Shown: piece by piece, positions 1-14,500 of the stretch
Layout: the number at the start of each line of letters is the position of its first letter
How positions within the stretch are numbered: position 1 is the stretch's first letter
NCBI GenBank assembly: GCA_964057225.1
Contig: OZ059899.1
Coordinates: 19,476,501-19,540,500 of the forward strand
Reading direction: 5' to 3'
Source of the DNA: Auanema rhodensis
Taxonomy: Eukaryota > Nematoda > Chromadorea > Rhabditida > Rhabditidae
DNA: 64,000 bases
Notes under the pieces: model-generated
Told to the model about the DNA's origin: nothing
Seen by the model: only the letters and a program-made list of their open reading frames with translations
Databases searched by the model: none
Program-made: the position numbers and the translations under genes

Positions 1-3000
1 AGTATAGTGCCTTCGATGCGGATTTTTAAGCTGCGTCGATCTATGTTATCAGATTTGCGCTATCTTTAAAATGCACCGATATATCAACTGATATAAGTTC
101 ACACTTATATCCTCGATTTTCACCCTGAAGAATTAATTTTTTTGTTGAATAACCTTGTCCATCGTCTTCACCTTGAAAAAAGGAATCTAAAAACATCTAC
201 TTTTTGTAAAATTATTTTGAAATTTTTAGGGAAAATTTTTGTCAAAATGTTTTTGGAAGCAATGTTGAGTGTACATGGAAACTCAACATACACTAATGCA
301 TCATTTTTCAAACGATCATGACTAATTTTTGTATTGAGCGTTTCTCAATGTAGTATAGTGCCTTCGATGCGGATTTTTAAGCTGCGTCGATCTATGTTAT
401 CAGATTTGCGCTATCTTTAAAATGCACCGATATATCAACTGATATAAGTTCACACTTATATCCTCGATTTTCACCCTGAAGAATTAATTTTTTTGTTGAA
501 TAACCTTGTCCATCGTCTTCACCTTGAAAAAAGGAATCTAAAAACATCTACTTTTTGTAAAATTATTTTGAAATTTTTAGGGAAAATTTTTGTCAAAATG
601 TTTTTGGAAGCAATGTTGAGTGTACATGGAAACTCAACATACACTAATGCATCTTTTTTCAAACGATCATAACTAAGTTTTGTATTAAGCGTTTCTCAAT
701 GTAGTATAGAGCATTCGATGCGGATTTTTAAGCTGCGTCGATCTGTGTTATCAGATTTGCGCTATCTTAAAAATGCACCGAGATATCAACTGATATAAGT
801 TCACACTTATATCCTCGATTTTCACCCTGAAGAATTAATTTTTTTGTTGAATAACCTTGTCCATCGTCTTCACCTTAAAAAAAGGAATCTAAAAACATCT
901 ACTTTTTGTAAAATTATTTTGAAATTTTTAGGGAAAATTTTTGTCAAAATGTTTTTGGAAGCAATGTTGAGTGTACATGGAAACTCAACATACACTAATG
1001 CATCATTTTTCAAACGATCATAACTAATTTTCGTATTAAGCGTTTCTCAATGTAGTATAGTGCATTCGATGCGGATTTTTAAGCTGCGTCGATCTGTGTT
1101 ATCAGATTTGCGCTAGCTTAAAAATGCACCGAGATATCAACTGATAAAAGTTCACACTTATATCCTCGATTTTCACCCTGAAGAATTAATTTTTTTGTTG
1201 AATAACCTTGTTCATCGTCTTCACCTTGAAAAAAGGAATCTAAAAACATCTACTTTTTGTAAAATTATTTTGAAATTTTTAGGGAAAATTTTTGTCAAAA
1301 TGGTTTTGGAAGCAATGTTGAGTGTACATGGAAACTCAACATACACTAATGCATCATTTTTCAAACGATCATAACTAATTTTCGTATTAAGCGTTTCTCA
1401 ATGTAGCATAGTGCATTCGATGCGGATTTTTAAGCTGCGTCGATCTGTGTTATCAGATTTGCGCTAGCTTCAAAATGCACCGAGATATCAACTGAAATAA
1501 GTTAACACATATATCCTCGATTTTCACCCTGAAGAATTAATTTTTTTGTTGAATAACATTGTCCATCGTCTTTGCCTTGAAAAAAGGAATCTAAAAACAT
1601 CTAATTTTTGTGAAATTATTTCGAAATTTTTAGGGAAAATTTTTGTCAAAATGTTTTTGAAAGCAATGTTGAGTGTACATGGAAACTCAAAATACACTAA
1701 TGCATCTTTTTTCAAACGATCATAACTAAGTTTTGTATTAAGCGTTTCTCAATGTAGTACAGTGCATTCGATGCGGATTTTTGAGCTGCGTCGATCTGTG
1801 TTATCAGATTTGCGCTAGCTTAAAAATGCACCGAGATATCAACTGATATAAGTTCACACTTATATCCTCGATTTTCACCCTGAAAAATTGATTTTTTTCG
1901 TTGAATAACATTGTCCATCGTCTTTGCCTTGAAAAAAGGAATCTAAAAACATCTACTTTTTGTAAAATTATTTTGAAATTTTTAGGGAAAATTTTTGTCA
2001 AAATGTTTTTGGAAGCAATGTTGAGTGTACATGGAAACTCAACATACACTAATACATCATTTTTTAAACGATCATAACTAATTTTTGTATTGAGGGTTTC
2101 TCAATGTAGTATAGTGCCTTCGATGCGGATTTTTAAGCTGCGTCGATCTATGTTATCAGATTTGCGCTATCTTTAAAATGCACCGATATATCAACTGATA
2201 TAAGTTCACACTTATATCCTCGATTTTCACCCTGAAGAATTAATTTTTTTGTTGAATAACCTTGTCCATCGTCTTCACCTTGAAAAAAGGAATCTAAAAA
2301 CATCTACTTTTTGTAAAATTATTTTGAAATTTTTAGGGAAAATTTTTGTCAAAATGTTTTTGGAAGCAATGTTGAGTGTACATGGAAACTCAACATACAC
2401 TAATGCATCATTTTTCAAACGATCATAACTAATTTTCGTATTAAGCGTTTCTCAATGTAGTATAGTGCATTCGATGCGGATTTTTAAGCTGCGTCGATCT
2501 GTGTTATCAGATTTGCGCTATCTTTAAAATGCATCGAGATATCAACTGATATAAGTTCACACTTATATCCTCGATTTTCACCCTGAAAAATTGATTTTTT
2601 CGTTGAATAACATTGTCCATCGTCTTTGCCTTGAAAAAAGGAATCTAAAAACATCTAATTTTTGTGAAATTATTTCGAAATTTTTAGGTAAAATTTTTGT
2701 CAAAATGTTTTTGAAAGCAATGTTGAGTGTACATGGAAACTCAACATACACTAATGCATCATTTTTCAAACGATCATGACTAATTTTTGTATTGAGCGTT
2801 TCTCAATGTAGTATAGTGCCTTCGATGCGGATTTTTAAGCTGCGTCGATCTATGTTATCAGATTTGCGCTATCTTTAAAATGCACCGATATATCAACTGA
2901 TATAAGTTCACACTTATATCCTCGATTTTCACCCTGAAGAATTAATTTTTTTGTTGAATACCATTGTCCATCGTCTTCGCCTTGAAAAAAGGAATCTAAA

Positions 3001-4900
3001 AACATCTACTTTTTGTGAAATTAATTTGAAATTTTTAGGGAAAATTTTTGTCAAAATGGTTTTGGAAGCAATGTTGAGTGTACATGGAAACTCAACATAC
3101 ACTAATGCATCATTTTTCAAACGATCATAACTAATTTTCGTATTAAGCGTTTCTCAATGTAGTATAGTGCATTCGATGCGGATTTTTAAGCTGCGTCGAT
3201 CTGTGTTATCAGATTTGCGCTAGCTTCAAAATGCACCGAGATATCAACTGAAATAAGTTAACACATATATCCTCGATTTTCACCCTGAAGAATTAATTTT
3301 TTTGTTGAATAACAATGTCCATCGTCTTCGCCTTGAAAAAAGGAATCTAAAAACATCTACTTTTTGTGAAATTATTCTGAAATTTTTAGGGAAAATTTTT
3401 GTCAAAATGTTTTTGGAAGCAATGTTGAGTGTACATGGAAACTCAACATACACTAATACATCATTTTTTAAACGATCATAACTAATTTTTGTATTGAGGG
3501 TTTCTCAATGTAGTATAGTGCATTCGATGCGGATTTTTAAGCTGCGTCGATCTGTGTTATCAGATTTGCGCTATCTTTAAAATGCACCGAGATATCAACT
3601 GATATAAGTTCACACTTATATCCTCGATTTTCACCCTGAAAAATTGATTTTTTCGTTGAATAATATTGTCCATCGTCTTTGCCTTGAAAAAAGGAATCTA
3701 AAAACATCTACTTTTTGTAAAATTATTTTGAAATTTTTAGGTAAAATTTTTGTCAAAATGTTTTTGAAAGCAATGTTGAGTGTACATGGAAACTCAACAT
3801 ACACTAATGCATCATTTTTCAAACGATCATGACTAATTTTTGTATTGAGCGTTTCTCAATGTAGTATAGTGCCTTCGATGCGAATTTTTAAGCTGCGTCG
3901 ATCTATGTTATCAGATTTGCGCTATCTTTAAAATGCACCGATATATCAACTGATATAAGTTCACACTTATATCCTCGATTTTCACCCTGAAGAATTAATT
4001 TTTTTGTTGAATAACCTTGTCCATCGTCTTCACCTTGAAAAAAGGAATCTAAAAACATCTACTTTTTGTAAAATTATTTTGAAATTTTTAGGGAAAATTT
4101 TTGTCAAAATGTTTTTGGAAGCAATGTTGAGTGTACATGGAAACTCAACATACACTAATGCATCATTTTTCAAATGATCATGACTAATTTTTGTATTGAG
4201 CGTTTCTCAATGTAGTATAGTGCCTTCGATGCGGATTTTTAAGCTGCGTCGATCTATGTTATCAGATTTGCGCTATCTTTAAAATGCACCGATATATCAA
4301 CTGATATAAGTTCACACTTATATCCTCGATTTTCACCCTGAAGAATTAATTTTTTTGTTGAATAACCTTGTCCATCGTCTTCACCTTGAAAAAAGGAATC
4401 TAAAAACATCTACTTTTTGTAAAATTATTTTGAAATTTTTAGGGAAAATTTTTGTCAAAATGTTTTTGGAAGCAATGTTGAGTGTACATGGAAACTCAAC
4501 ATACACTAATGCATCTTTTTTCAAACGATCATAACTAAGTTTTGTATTAAGCGTTTCTCAATGTAGTATAGAGCATTCGATGCGGATTTTTAAGCTGCGT
4601 CGATCTGTTTTATCAGATTTGCGCTATCTTAAAAATGCACCGAGATATCAACTGATATAAGTTCACACTTATATCCTCGATTTTCACCCTGAAGAATTAA
4701 TTTTTTTGTTGAATAACCTTGTCCATCGTCTTCACCTTAAAGAAAGGAATCTAAAAACATCTACTTTTTGTAAAATTATTTTGAAATTTTTAGGGAAAAT
4801 TTTTGTCAAAATGTTTTTGGAAGCAATGTTGAGTGTACATGGAAACTCAACATACACTAATGCATCATTTTTCAAACGATCATAACTAATTTTCGTATTA
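1..4900 (-). repeat. Long-offset duplication in left satellite A (3862 bp)
   Basis: The stretch from about 300 to 1000 reappears at about 4160 to 4890. GATCATGAC at 314 matches that at 4176, and the rare ATCTTTTTTC variant at 651 matches 4513; both are 3862 bp apart, that is eleven monomers plus the single-base insertion near 1890. The rare GTATAGAGCATTCG variant is also shared. Confidence 0.75.
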
Positions 4901-5999
4901 AGCGTTTCTCAATGTAGTATAGTGCATTCGATGCGGATTTTTAAGCTGCGTCGATCTGTGTTATCAGATTTGCGCTATCTTTAAAATGCACCGAGATATC
5001 AACTGATATAAGTTCACACTTATATCCTCGATTTTCACCCTGAAAAATTGATTTTTTTGTTGAATAACATTGTCCATCGTCTTTGCCTTGAAAAAAGGAA
5101 TCTAAAAACATCTAATTTTTGTGAAATTATTTCGAAATTTTTAGGTAAAATTTTTGTCAAAATGTTTTTGAAAGCAATGTTGAGTGTACATGGAAACTCA
5201 ACATACACTAATGCATCATTTTTCAAACGATCATGACTAATTTTTGTATTGAGCGTTTCTCAATGTAGTATAGTGCCTTCGATGCGGATTTTTAAGCTGC
5301 GTCGATCTATGTTATCAGATTTGCGCTATCTTTAAAATGCACCGATATATCAACTGATATAAGTTCACACTTATATCCTCGATTTTCACCCTGAAGAATT
5401 AATTTTTTTGTTGAATAACCTTGTCCATCGTCTTCACCTTGAAAAAAGGAATCTAAAAACATCTACTTTTTGTAAAATTATTTTGAAATTTTTAGGGAAA
5501 ATTTTTGTCAAAATGTTTTTGGAAGCAATGTTGAGTGTACATGGAAACTCAACATACACTAATGCATCTTTTTTCAAACGATCATAACTAAGTTTTTTAT
5601 TAAGCGTTTCTCAATGTAGTATAGTGCATTCGATGCGGATTTTTAAGCTGCGTCGATCTGTGTTATCAGATTTGCGCTAGCTTAAAAATGCACCGAGATA
5701 TCAACTGATATAAGTTCACACTTATATCCTCGATTTTCACCCTGAAAAATTGATTTTTTCGTTGAATAACATTGTCCATCGTCTTTGCCTTGAAAAAAGG
5801 AATCTAAAAACATCTACTTTTTGTGAAATTATTCTGAAATTTTCAGAGAAAATTTTTGTCAAAATGTTTTTGGAAGCAATGTTGAGTGTACATGGAAACT
5901 CAACATACACTAATGCATCATTTTTCAAACGATCATAACTAATTTTTGTATTAAGCGTTTCTCAATGTAGTATAGTGCATTCGATGCGGATTTTTAAGC

Positions 6000-8070
6000 T
6001 GCGTCGATCAGTGTTATCAGATTTGCGCTAGCTTAAAAATGCACCGAGATATCAACTGATATAAGTTTACACTTATATCCTCGATTTTCACCCTGGAGAA
6101 TTAATTTTTTCGTTGAATAACAATGTCCATCGTCTTCGCCTTAAAAAAAAATCTAAAAACATCTACTTTTTGTGAAATTATTTTGAAATTTTTAGGGAAA
6201 ATTTTTGTCAAAATGTTTTTGGAAGCAATGTTGAGTGTACATGGAAACTCAACATACACTAATGCATCATTTTTCGAACGATCATAACTAATTTTTGTAT
6301 TGAGCGTTTCTCAATGTAGTATAGTGCATTCGATGCGGATTTTTAAGCTGCGTCGATCTATGTTATCAGATTTGCGCTAGCTTAAAAATGCACCGAGATG
6401 TCAACTGATATAAGTTCACACTTATATCCTCGATTTTCACCCTGAAAAATTGATTTTTTCGTTGAATAACATTGTCCATCGTCTTTGCCTTGAAAAAAGG
6501 AATCTAAAAACATCTACTTTTTGTGAAATTATTTCGAAATTTTTAGGGAAAATTTTTGTCAAAATGTTTTTGAAAGCAATGTTGAGTGTACATGGAAACT
6601 CAACATACACTAATACATCATTTTTTAAACGATCATAACTAATTTTTGTATTGAGGGTTTCTCAATGTAGTATAGTGCATTCGATGCGGATTTTTAAGCT
6701 GCGTCGATCTGTGTTATCAGATTTGCACTAGCTTAAAAAAGCACCGAGATATCAACTGATATAAGTTCACACTTATATCCTCGATTTTCACCCTGAAGAA
6801 TTAATTTTTTTGTTGAATAACGATGTCCATCGTCTTCGCCTTGAAAAAAGGAATCTAAAAACATCTACTTTTTGTGAAATTATTTCGAAATTTTTAGGGA
6901 AAATTTTTGTCAAAATGTTTTTGGAAGCAATGTTGAGTGTACATGGAAACTCAACATACACTAATACATCATTTTTTGAACGATCATAACTAATTTTTGT
7001 ATTGAGGGTTTCTCAATGTAGTATAGTGCATTCGATGCGGATTTTTAAGCTGCGTCGATCTGTGTTATCAGATTTGCGCTAGCTTGAAAATGCACCGAGA
7101 TATCAACTGATATAAGTTTACACTTATATCCTCGATTTTCACCCTGGAGAATTAATTTTTTCGTTGAATAACAATGTCCATCGTCTTCGCCTTAAAAAAA
7201 AAATCTAAAAACATCTACTTTTTGTGAAATTATTTTGAAATTTTTAGGGAAAATTTTTGTCAAAATGTTTTTGGAAGCAATGTTGAGTGTACATGGAAAC
7301 TCAACATACACTAATGCATCATTTTTCGAACGATCATAACTAATTTTTGTATTGAGCGTTTCTCAATGTAGTATAGTGCATTCGATGCGGATTTTTAAGC
7401 TGCGTCGATCTATGTTATCAGATTTGCGCTAGCTTAAAAATGCACCGAGATGTCAACTGATATAAGTTCACACTTATATCCTCGATTTTCACCCTGAAAA
7501 ATTGATTTTTTCGTTGAATAACATTGTCCATCGTCTTTGCCTTGAAAAAAGGAATCTAAAAACATCTACTTTTTGTGAAATTATTTCGAAATTTTTAAGG
7601 AAAATTTTTGTCAAAATGTTTTTGAAAGCAATGTTGAGTGTACATGGAAACTCAACATACACTAATACATCATTTTTTAAATGATCATAACTAATTTTTG
7701 TATTGAGGGTTTCTCAATGTAGTATAGTGCATTCGATGCGGATTTTTAAGCTGCGTCGATCTGTGTTATCAGATTTGCACTAGCTTAAAAAAGCACCGAG
7801 ATATCAACTGATATAAGTTCACACTTATATCCTCGATTTTCACCCTGAAGAATTAATTTTTTTGTTGAATAACGATGTCCATCGTCTTCGCCTTGAAAAA
7901 AGGAATCTAAAAACATCTACTTTTTGTGAAATTATTTCGAAATTTTTAGGGAAAATTTTTGTCAAAATGTTTTTGGAAGCAATGTTGAGTGTACATGGAA
8001 ACTCAACATACACTAATACATCATTTTTTGAACGATCATAACTAATTTTTGTATTGAGGGTTTCTCAATG
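6000..8070 (-). repeat. 3-mer duplication in left satellite A (about 1053 bp)
   Basis: A three-monomer block near 6050-7020 is repeated near 7100-8070. Shared rare features are the poly-A deletion in CCTTAAAAAAAA near 6140 and 7190, the GATTTGCACTAGC variant, and AAAAAAGCACCG. The offset is 1052-1053 bp, because the two deletions differ by one base. Confidence 0.75.
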
Positions 8071-8149
8071 TAGTATAGTGCATTCGATGCGGATTTTTAA
8101 GCTGCGTCGATCTGTGTTATCAGATTTGCGCTAGCTTAAAAAAGCACCG

Positions 8150-11100
8150 AGATATCAACTGATATAAGTTCACACTTATATCCTCGATTTTCACCCTGAA
8201 GAATTAATTTTTTTGTTGAATAACATTGTCCATCGTCTTCGCCTTGAAAAAAGGAATCTAAAAACATCTACTTTTTGTGAAATTATTTCGAAATTTTTAG
8301 GTAAAATTTTTGTCAAAATGTTTTTGAAAGCAATGTTGAGTGTACATGGAAACTCAACATACACTAATGCATCATTTTTCAAACGATCATGACTAATTTT
8401 TGTATTGAGGGTTTCTCAATGTAGTATAGTGCATTCGATGCGGATTTTTAAGCTGCGTCGATCTGTGTTATCAGATTTGCGCTAGCTTAAAAATGCACCG
8501 AGATATCAACTGATATAAGTTCACACTTATATCCTCGATTTTCACCCTGAAAAATTGATTTTTTCGTTGAATAACACTGTCCATCGTCTTTGCCTTGAAA
8601 AAAGGAATCTAAAAACATCTACTTTTTGTGAAATTATTTTGAAAATATCAGGGAAAATTTTTGTCAAAATGTTTTTGGAAGCAATGTTGAGTGTACATGG
8701 AAACTCAACATACACTAATGCATCATTTTTCAAATGATCATGACTAATTTTTGTATTGAGGGTTTCTCAATGTAGTATAGTGCATTCGATGCGGATTTGT
8801 AAGCTGCGTCGATCTGTGTTATCAGATTTGCGCTAGCTTAAAAATGCACCGAGATATCAACTGATATAAGTTCACACTTATATCCTCGATTTTCACCCTG
8901 AAAAATTGATTTTTTCGTTGAATAACATTGTCCATCGTCTTTGCCTTGAAAAAAGGAATCTAAAAACAACTACTTTTTGTGAAATTATTTCGAAATTTTT
9001 AGGGAAAATTTTTGTCAAAATGTTTTTGGAAGCAATGTTGAGTGTACATGGAAACTCAACATACACTAATGCATCATTTTTCAAACGATCATAACTAATT
9101 TTTGTATTAAGCGTTTCTCAATGTTGTATAATGCATTCGATGCGGATTTTTAAGCTGCGTCGATCTATGTTATCAGATTTGCGCTATCTTAAAAATGCAC
9201 CGAGATATCAACTGATATAAGTTCACACTTATAATCTCGATTTTCACCCTGAAGATTTAATTTTTTTGTTGAATAACATTGTCCATCGTCTTCGCCTTGA
9301 AAAAAGGAATCTAAAAACATCTACTTTTTGTGAAATTATTTCGAAATTTTTAGGGAAAATTTTTGTCAAAATGTTTTTGGAAGCAATGTTGAGTGTACAT
9401 GGAAACTCAACATACACTAATACATCATTTTTTAAACGATCATAACTAATTTTTGTATTGAGGGTTTCTCAATGTAGTATAGTGCATTCGATGCGGATTT
9501 TTAAGCTGCGTCGATCTGTGTTATCAGATTTGCGCTAGCTTAAAAAAGCACCGAGATATCAACTGATATAAGTTCACACTTATATCCTCGATTTTCACCC
9601 TGAAGAATTAATTTTTTTGTTGAATAACATTGTCCATCGTCTTCGCCTTGAAAAAAGGAATCTAAAAACATCTACTTTTTGTGAAATTATTTCGAAATTT
9701 TTAGGTAAAATTTTTGTCAAAATGTTTTTGAAAGCAATGTTGAGTGTACATGGAAACTCAACATACACTAATGCATCATTTTTCAAACGATCATGACTAA
9801 TTTTTGTATTGAGGGTTTCTCAATGTAGTATAGTGCATTCGATGCGGATTTTTAAGCTGCGTCGATCTGTGTTATCAGATTTGCGCTAGCTTAAAAATGC
9901 ACCGAGATATCAACTGATATAAGTTCACACTTATATCCTCGATTTTCACCCTGAAAAATTGATTTTTTCGTTGAATAACACTGTCCATCGTCTTTGCCTT
10001 GAAAAAAGAAATCTAAAAACATCTACTTTTTGTGAAATTATTTTGAAATTTTCAGGGAAAATTTTTGTCAAAATGTTTTTGGAAGCAATGTTGAGTGTAC
10101 ATGGAAACTCAACATACACTAATGCATCATTTTTCAAATGATCATGACTAATTTTTGTATTGAGGGTTTCTCAATGTAGTATAGTGCATTCGATGCGGAT
10201 TTTTAAGCTGCGTCGATCTGTGTTATCAGATTTGCGCTAGCTTAAAAATGCACCGAGATATCAACTGATATAAGTTCACACTTATATCCTCGATTTTCAC
10301 CCTGAAAAATTGATTTTTTCGTTGAATAACATTGTCCATCGTCTTTGCCTTGAAAAAAGGAATCTAAAAACAACTACTTTTTGTGAAATTATTTCGAAAT
10401 TTTTAGGGAAAATTTTTGTCAAAATGTTTTTGGAAGCAATGTTGAGTGTACATGGAAACTCAACATACACTAATGCATCATTTTTCAAACGATCATAACT
10501 AATTTTTGTATTAAGCGTTTCTCAATGTTGTATAATGCATTCGATGCGGATTTTTAAGCTGCGTCGATCTATGTTATCAGATTTGCGCTATCTTAAAAAT
10601 GCACCGAGATATCAACTGATATAAGTTCACACTTATAATCTCGATTTTCACCCTGAAGATTTAATTTTTTTGTTGAATAACATTGTCCATCGTCTTCGCC
10701 TTAAAAAAAAGAATCTAAAAACATCTACTTTTAGTAAAATTATTTTGAAATTTTTAGGGAAAATTTTTGTCAAAAAGTTTTTGGAAGCAATGTTGAGTGT
10801 ACATGGAAACTCAACATACACTAATACATCATTTTTTGAACGATCATAACTAATTTTTGTATTGAGGGTTTCTCAATGTAGTATAGTGCATTCGATGCGG
10901 ATTTTTAAGCTGCGTCGATCTGTGTTATCAGATTTGCGCTAGCTTAAAAAAGCACCGAGATATCAACTGATATAAGTTCACACTTATATCCTCGATTTTC
11001 ACCCTGAAGAATTAATTTTTTTGTTGAATAACATTGTCCATCGTCTTCGCCTTGAAAAAAGGAATCTAAAAACATCTACTTTTCGTGAAATTATTTCGAA

Positions 11101-14100
11101 ATTTTTAGGTAAAATTTTTGTCAAAATGTTTTTGAAAGCAATGTTGAGTGTACATGGAAACTCAACATACACTAATGCATCATTTTTCAAACGATCATGA
11201 CTAATTTTTGTATTGAGGGTTTCTCAATGTAGTATAGTGCATTCGATGCGGATTTTTAAGCTGCGTCGATCTGTGTTATCAGATTTGCGCTAGCTTAAAA
11301 ATGCACCGAGATATCAACTGATATAAGTTCACACTTATATCCTCGATTTTCACCCTGAAAAATTGATTTTTTCGTTGAATAACACTGTTCATCGTCTTTG
11401 CCTTGAAAAAAGGAATCTAAAAACATCTACTTTTTGTGAAATTATTTTGAAATTTTCAGGGAAAATTTTTGTCAAAATGTTTTTGGAAGCAATGTTGAGT
11501 GTACATGGAAACTCAACATACACTAATGCATCATTTTTCAAATGATCATGACTAATTTTTGTATTGAGGGTTTCTCAATGTAGTATAATGCATTCGATGC
11601 GGATTTTTAAGCTGCGTCGATCTATGTTATCAGATTTGCGCTATCTTAAAAATGCACCGAGATATCAACTGATATAAGTTCACACTTATAATCTCGATTT
11701 TCACCCTGAAGATTTAATTTTTTTGTTGAATAACATTGTCCATCGTCTTCACCTTGAAAAAAGGAATCTAAAAACATCTACTTTTTGTAAAATTATTTTG
11801 AAATTTTTAGGGAAAATTTTTGTCAAAATGTTTTTGGAAGCAATGTTGAGTGTACATGGAAACTCAACATACACTAATGCATCATTTTTCAAACGATCAT
11901 AACTAATTTTTGTATCAAGCGATTCTCAATGTAGTATAGTGCATTCGAATCGGATTTTTAAGCTGCGTCGATCTGTGTTATCAGATTTGCGCTAGCTTAA
12001 AAAAGCACCGAGATATCAACTGATATAAGTTCACACTTATATCCTCGATTTTCACCCTGAAGAATTAATTTTTTTGTTGAATAACATTGTCCATCGTCTT
12101 CACCTTGAAAAAAGGAATCTAAAAACATCTACTTTTTGTGAAATTATTTCGAAATTTTTAGGGAAAATTTTTGTCAAAATGTTTTTGGAAGCAATGTTGA
12201 GTGTACATGGAAACTCAACATACACTAATACATCATTTTTTGAACGATCATAACTAATTTTTGTATTGAGGGTTTCTCAATGTAGTATAGTGCATTCGAT
12301 GCGGATTTTTAAGCTGCGTCGATCTGTGTTATCAGATTTGCGCTAGCTTAAAAAAGCACCGAGATATCAACTGATATAAGTTCACACTTATATCCTCGAT
12401 TTTCACCCTGAAGAATTAATTTTTTTGTTGAATAACATTGTCCATCGTCTTCGCCTTGAAAAAAGGAATCTAAAAACATCTACTTTTCGTGAAATTATTT
12501 CGAAATTTTTAGGTAAAATTTTTGTCAAAATGTTTTTGAAAGCAATGTTGAGTGTACATGGAAACTCAACATACACTAATGCATCATTTTTCAAACGATC
12601 ATGACTAATTTTTGTATTGAGGGTTTCTCAATGTAGTATAGTGCATTCGATGCGGATTTTTAAGCTGCGTCGATCTGTGTTATCAGATTTGCGCTAGCTT
12701 AAAAATGCACCGAGATATCAACTGATATAAGTTCACACTTATATCCTCGATTTTCACCCTGAAAAATTGATTTTTTCGTTGAATAACACTGTCCATCGTC
12801 TTTGCCTTGAAAAAAGGAATCTAAAAACATCTACTTTTTGTGAAATTATTTTGAAATTTTCAGGGAAAATTTTTGTCAAAATGTTTTTGGAAGCAATGTT
12901 GAGTGTACATGGAAACTCAACATACACTAATGCATCATTTTTCAAATGATCATGACTAATTTTTGTATTGAGGGTTTCTCAATGTAGTATAGTGCATTCG
13001 ATGCGGATTTTTAAGCTGCGTCGATCTGTGTTATCAGATTTGCGCTAGCTTAAAAATGCACCGAGATATCAACTGATATAAGTTCACACTTATATCCTCG
13101 ATTTTCACCCTGAAAAATTGATTTTTTCGTTGAATAACATTGTCCATCGTCTTTGCCTTGAAAAAAGGAATCTAAAAACAACTACTTTTTGTGAAATTAT
13201 TTCGAAATTTTTAGGGAAAATTTTTGTCAAAATGTTTTTGGAAGCAATGTTGAGTGTACATGGAAACTCAACATACACTAATGCATCATTTTTCAAACGA
13301 TCATAACTAATTTTTGTATTAAGCGTTTCTCAATGTTGTATAATGCATTCGATGCGGATTTTTAAGCTGCGTCGATCTATGTTATCAGATTTGCGCTATC
13401 TTAAAAATGCACCGAGATATCAACTGATATAAGTTCACACTTATAATCTCGATTTTCACCCTGAAGATTTAATTTTTTTGTTGAATAACATTGTCCATCG
13501 TCTTCGCCTTAAAAAAAAGAATCTAAAAACATCTACTTTTTGTAAAATTATTTTGAAATTTTTAGGGAAAATTTTTGTCAAAAAGTTTTTGGAAGCAATG
13601 TTGAGTGTACATGGAAACTCAACATACACTAATACATCATTTTTTGAACGATCATAACTAATTTTTGTATTGAGGGTTTCTCAATGTAGTATAGTGCATT
13701 CGATGCGGATTTTTAAGCTGCGTCGATCTATGTTATCAGATTTGCGCTATCTTAAAAATGCACCGAGATATCAACTGATATAAGTTCACACTTATAATCT
13801 CGATTTTCACCCTGAAGATTTAATTTTTTTGTTGAATAACATTGTCCATCGTCTTCGCCTTAAAAAAAAGAATCTAAAAACATCTACTTTTTGTAAAATT
13901 ATTTTGAAATTTTTAGGGAAAATTTTTGTCAAAAAGTTTTTGGAAGCAATGTTGAGTGTACATGGAAACTCAACATACACTAATACATCATTTTTTGAAC
14001 GATCATAACTAATTTTTGTATTGAGGGTTTCTCAATGTAGTATAGTGCATTCGATGCGGATTTTTAAGCTGCGTCGATCTGTGTTATCAGATTTGCGCTA

Positions 14101-14500
14101 GCTTAAAAAAGCACCGAGATATCAACTGATATAAGTTCACACTTATATCCTCGATTTTCACCCTGAAGAATTAATTTTTTTGTTGAATAACATTGTCCAT
14201 CGTCTTCGCCTTGAAAAAAGGAATCTAAAAACATCTACTTTTCGTGAAATTATTTCGAAATTTTTAGGTAAAATTTTTGTCAAAATGTTTTTGAAAGCAA
14301 TGTTGAGTGTACATGGAAACTCAACATACACTAATGCATCATTTTTCAAACGATCATGACTATTTTTTGTATTGAGGGTTTCTCAATGTAGTATAGTGCA
14401 TTCGATGCGGATTTTTAAGCTGCGTCGATCTGTGTTATCAGATTTGCGCTAGCTTCAAAATGCACCGAGATATCAACTGATATAAGTTCAAACTTATAAT
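8150..14500 (-). repeat. 4-mer higher-order repeat in left satellite A (1404 bp)
   Basis: Variant monomers recur with 4 x 351 = 1404 bp spacing. The marker CAATGTTGTATAATGC has its ATGTTG at 9121, 10525 and 13333 (1404 and 2808 apart). Units of the types at 8191, 8542, 8893 and 9244 recur at 9595, 9946, 10297 and 10648. The third round lacks the third unit, and near 13456-13807 the fourth unit is doubled, as expected from unequal exchange. Confidence 0.85.

Noticed and set aside
2591-2779. Repeated 60-62-codon ORF on the plus strand of left-arm satellite A
   Set aside because: Same monomer read in the other direction; starts at TTG and overlaps the 63-codon frame of the opposite strand.
5750-5780. 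CENP-B box in satellite A
   Set aside because: TTCGTTGAATAACATT matches only the first half of the box; the required CGGG end is absent. TTCGATGCGGAT elsewhere in the monomer also fails the spacing.
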